Below are positions 61,811-64,000 of a DNA stretch of 64,000 nt, one piece after another (within the stretch, counting starts at the first letter, position 1; each line of letters starts with the position of its first letter). The stretch is taken from positions 4,650,001 to 4,714,000 of the forward strand of contig CAXXFH010000004.1 of NCBI GenBank assembly GCA_963677085.2. The letters are read 5' to 3'. The notes below the pieces were generated by a model. That model did not search any database, had not been told where the DNA came from, and saw only the letters and a program-made list of their open reading frames with translations. The translations under genes were made by a program, and so were the position numbers. The stretch is from G963677085 sp963677085 (lineage in GTDB: Bacteria > Planctomycetota > Planctomycetia > Pirellulales > Thermoguttaceae).

Positions 61811-63724
61811 ATGAACGACGACTTCGATCCTTACTACGTTTGGCTAGGTATTCCGCCAGCGGAGCAACCCCCGCATTTTTACCGGCTACTGGCGATTGAG
61901 CTCTTCGAGCAAAACCCCGATGCCATTGCGGCGGCAGCCGATCAGCGAATGTTGCATCTGCGAGCGCAGCAACTCGGGTGTCATGCCGCCCAGTCCCAGC
62001 GTCTGCTTGGCGAAATTGCCGCGGCGAGGGTGTGCCTGCTGGATCCGGAGAAAAAGGTAACCTATGACGAACTGCTGCGGAACCGTCTTGAGGCCGAGGC
62101 TTCAGCGAGCACCTATTCGGAGGTGAGTGACTCGGTAGCCTCCGGGCTTGTCCGACTGTTCCGCCGCACGACTCAAGACACCTCCCCTGTGGAGTCGCGG
62201 ACGATAGCGATGAAGCGGCGTGCGATGCTGATGCATGCCATCGGTCCCGTGTTGACCGGCGTCGTATTGTTGGTGCTGTTCGCTCGAAGCGGCGGTTGGC
62301 ATACGGACGCTCTCGTTGTTTTCGATACGGCCGATGTGCGACATCCGGGAACGGCGATCACGATTAACGGACAACCGATTGCTGTTCCTTCGAGTGGGCC
62401 GGTGAAGTACCGCTGTTGCCCAGGAACAATCCACATCGTCGCCACCCGGCCGGGGTTCACGCCGCTGAAGCAGACGGTGACGGTGGACGGCGGTTCCAAG
62501 ACGGCCGTGCAAATGGTTTGGGAGAGACTGCCCAGCCCACCGCCGCCGACAAAAGACGTGTCCGTCAAACCGAAACAGGAAACGCCTGCCGTATCCAAGA
62601 AGGCGGATGTCGTCGCGGAAGTGAAGAACCCTTCGGAAGCCGTTGTTCGACAGCGTCTCCACAACTTTGCGGAGTTGATCTCTACCGACGATACCTCGGG
62701 ATCTCCTGAAGAATCTTCACGCAGTGAGACGTCGTCCGGCCCCGTCTCCCGCGCCAACCTCCCGAAATTCCCTGCCCCCTCGGTGGCTAAGCGGCGGAAG
62801 ATCGCCGAAAAAATGGCCGAAGCCTACGATTTCGCCGGTGCCGCAACCCCAAAGGACAAGCGGGAACTTGCACGCCGTTTGCTTCACGATGGACGCGGCT
62901 CGACGGCCCATCCCGACGAACAGTTCGCCTTGCTCGAAAAGGCGATGGAACTGGCGGGCGAAAGTGGCGATGTGGCGTTGATGCTTCAGGCGGTCGATGC
63001 CATCGGGAACCGGTTTTCGGTCGACGTATTGGGCGTCAAGGGTCATGCCTTGGTGCGGTTTTCCCAAAAGGCTGCCAGCTCGGACAGCATCGGCGAGTTT
63101 GTTAGGGGTTCAGGTGATGTCATCGGCGACGCCGTCTTGCAACAGCGTCACGAACTAGCGTTGAACCTCGCCACGGTGGCTGTCCGCCTGTGTCAGCGTT
63201 CGCAGGGCCGGGCGTTTCGCAAAGAGGTTCATGATCGGCGGATGCAGCTCCTGAAACTCTGTGAACAACAACGGCAGATTCAGCAGGCCCGGGAGGCCGT
63301 CGACGCGACCCCGGAAGACAGTAAGTTACGTCTTTCGCTCGGGTTATTGCTTTGTTTCACGCAAGGAGATTGGAAACAAGGATTGCCTCACCTCGCCAAA
63401 GGAAGCGACGATCAACTGCGAAAGCTGGCCGAGCGCGAATTAAAAGCATCATCGGTTGACGCGGAGGAGCAGATCGCGTTGGCCGACGCATGGTGGCAGT
63501 TGGCGCAGACCAGAGCGGGGGAAGAGAGAGACAAACTGATGCTCCACGCGGGCCACTGGTACAACCGAGCCCAGGCGAACGTGTCGTCGGCCCTCACCAG
63601 ACGCAAGGTGGAAAATCGCCTGGCAGAAATCGCCAAGCTCGAACGTCCGGCGTCCGGCGGTCCGCGTGAAGGAGCACGTCCCACAAAAACCCCGTCGTTA
63701 GGTATCTGGACGGATGTGCTGTAA
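61811..63724 (+). CDS. J-domain-like, membrane-anchored PEGA/helical-repeat protein
   Basis: 637 residues. The N-terminus DPYYVWLGIPPAEQPPHFYR and the following helices resemble the planctomycete J-domain-like module (without an evident HPD). One membrane helix lies at about 136-158. A PEGA-like beta domain follows (about 165-240, GTAITINGQPIAVPSSGPV and GTIHIVATRPGFTPLKQTV). Then comes a Pro/Lys linker and a helical C-terminal region whose last 150 residues (DWKQGLPHLAKGSDDQLRKL; AGHWYNRAQANVSSALTRRK) are a recurrent planctomycete domain. GGAGG six bases before the ATG. 22 bp before the secretion ATPase. Confidence 0.78.
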   Translation: MNDDFDPYYVWLGIPPAEQPPHFYRLLAIELFEQNPDAIAAAADQRMLHLRAQQLGCHAAQSQRLLGEIAAARVCLLDPEKKVTYDELLRNRLEAEASASTYSEVSDSVASGLVRLFRRTTQDTSPVESRTIAMKRRAMLMHAIGPVLTGVVLLVLFARSGGWHTDALVVFDTADVRHPGTAITINGQPIAVPSSGPVKYRCCPGTIHIVATRPGFTPLKQTVTVDGGSKTAVQMVWERLPSPPPPTKDVSVKPKQETPAVSKKADVVAEVKNPSEAVVRQRLHNFAELISTDDTSGSPEESSRSETSSGPVSRANLPKFPAPSVAKRRKIAEKMAEAYDFAGAATPKDKRELARRLLHDGRGSTAHPDEQFALLEKAMELAGESGDVALMLQAVDAIGNRFSVDVLGVKGHALVRFSQKAASSDSIGEFVRGSGDVIGDAVLQQRHELALNLATVAVRLCQRSQGRAFRKEVHDRRMQLLKLCEQQRQIQQAREAVDATPEDSKLRLSLGLLLCFTQGDWKQGLPHLAKGSDDQLRKLAERELKASSVDAEEQIALADAWWQLAQTRAGEERDKLMLHAGHWYNRAQANVSSALTRRKVENRLAEIAKLERPASGGPREGARPTKTPSLGIWTDVL

Positions 63725-63746
63725 CTGCCAAAAGAAGGAGCTGTAG

Positions 63747-64000
63747 ATGTCACGACAATCGATTTTTGAAGCTAGTGTGAAGTACTTTCTGGAACCGATC
63801 GGGCCATTTCTAGAGGACGAATCGGTCACCGAAGTTATGGTCAACGGTTTCGATGACATCTACGTGGAACGGAAGGGGCGCCTGAACCATGTTGACGCAC
63901 GCTTTGACGACGAGGACGCTTTGCTTTCCGCGGTTCATAACATCGCACAATGGATGAGGCGTCGAATCGATCAGCAGCACCCGGTACTCGACGCTCGACT
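63747..64000 (+). CDS. TadA/CpaF-type secretion ATPase (start only)
   Basis: The first 84 residues of a type II/IV secretion ATPase, cut by the window end. MSRQSIFEASVKYFLEPIGP, then EDESVTEVMVNGFDDIYVER, is the characteristic N-terminal region of CpaF/TadA proteins that power Tad pilus or related export. The Walker motifs would lie beyond the window. AAGGAG (63735-63740) precedes the ATG. Confidence 0.85.
   Translation, partial: MSRQSIFEASVKYFLEPIGPFLEDESVTEVMVNGFDDIYVERKGRLNHVDARFDDEDALLSAVHNIAQWMRRRIDQQHPVLDAR

Noticed and set aside
1..64000. CRISPR array or rRNA genes
   Set aside because: No evenly spaced direct repeats with unique spacers and no rRNA sequence were seen; the repeats present are dispersed palindromes.

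Overview
The window looks like chromosome of a planctomycete, most plausibly Pirellulales-like. This is inferred from several things together: an HU protein with an Ala/Glu-rich tail, a J-domain-like N-terminus fused to a membrane segment and repeat domains, fragments of RHS/YD-repeat and secreted acidic loop proteins, split molybdopterin and nuo clusters, many short intergenic palindromes, and IS256, IS5 and IS66 elements. No rRNA and no CRISPR array was seen. One tRNA (Glu, TTC) was found.

1-14 kb holds housekeeping and cofactor genes. They are a partial HU gene, a YkgJ-type cysteine-cluster protein, a minus-strand run (FAD/Fe-S oxidoreductase, moaD, moaE, moaA), folE, a LON substrate-binding-domain protein and a DUF309 protein. 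Next comes a plus-strand run of nth, dcd and nagA, then a convergent methyltransferase. 14-21 kb holds fliD and fliS (flagellar cap and its neighbouring chaperone), mqnD (futalosine route to menaquinone), a VOC protein, a thioredoxin-like protein and a TatD nuclease.

21.9-34.1 kb is a minus-strand complex I locus, read as nuoI, a DUF2203 gene, then nuoA-C-D-H-J-K-L-M-N. nuoB and the NADH-dehydrogenase module nuoE/F/G are absent from the window. NuoA and NuoL carry unusual hydrophilic insertions. 34.9-42.6 kb holds csrA, tRNA-Glu with a terminator, hemH, an aldo/keto reductase, a secreted repeat-containing hypothetical, a sialate O-acetylesterase-like protein, rpiB (the Glu-type active site) and a CPBP membrane protease.

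42.6-52 kb is an insertion-sequence graveyard. An IS256 element with a 9-bp target duplication sits in the last codons of the CPBP gene. An IS5 element with a TAA duplication splits an AlbA_2/Schlafen-type gene, whose frame is restored on in-silico excision. A second, truncated IS256 copy cuts the end of a TIR-domain gene and is itself cut by an IS66 element. The far flank of that IS66 element is an RHS remnant rather than the rest of the IS256. An intact zinc alcohol dehydrogenase lies in the middle.

52-64 kb holds surface or envelope genes: a secreted pentapeptide-repeat protein, an 1147-residue secreted protein with acidic Ca-binding-like loops, a large TPR protein, a protein with two PstS-like modules, a J-like/TM/repeat protein, and the start of a TadA/CpaF-type secretion ATPase.

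Several families of short dispersed repeats run through the intergenic regions. One shares the core CTCCCGTTGGTCGC (eight clear copies in 64 kb). Another is a palindrome family beginning GGGTGCCA (about eight copies). These are the strongest signals that ordinary gene annotation does not explain. Family names rest on motif reading by eye, without database searches.
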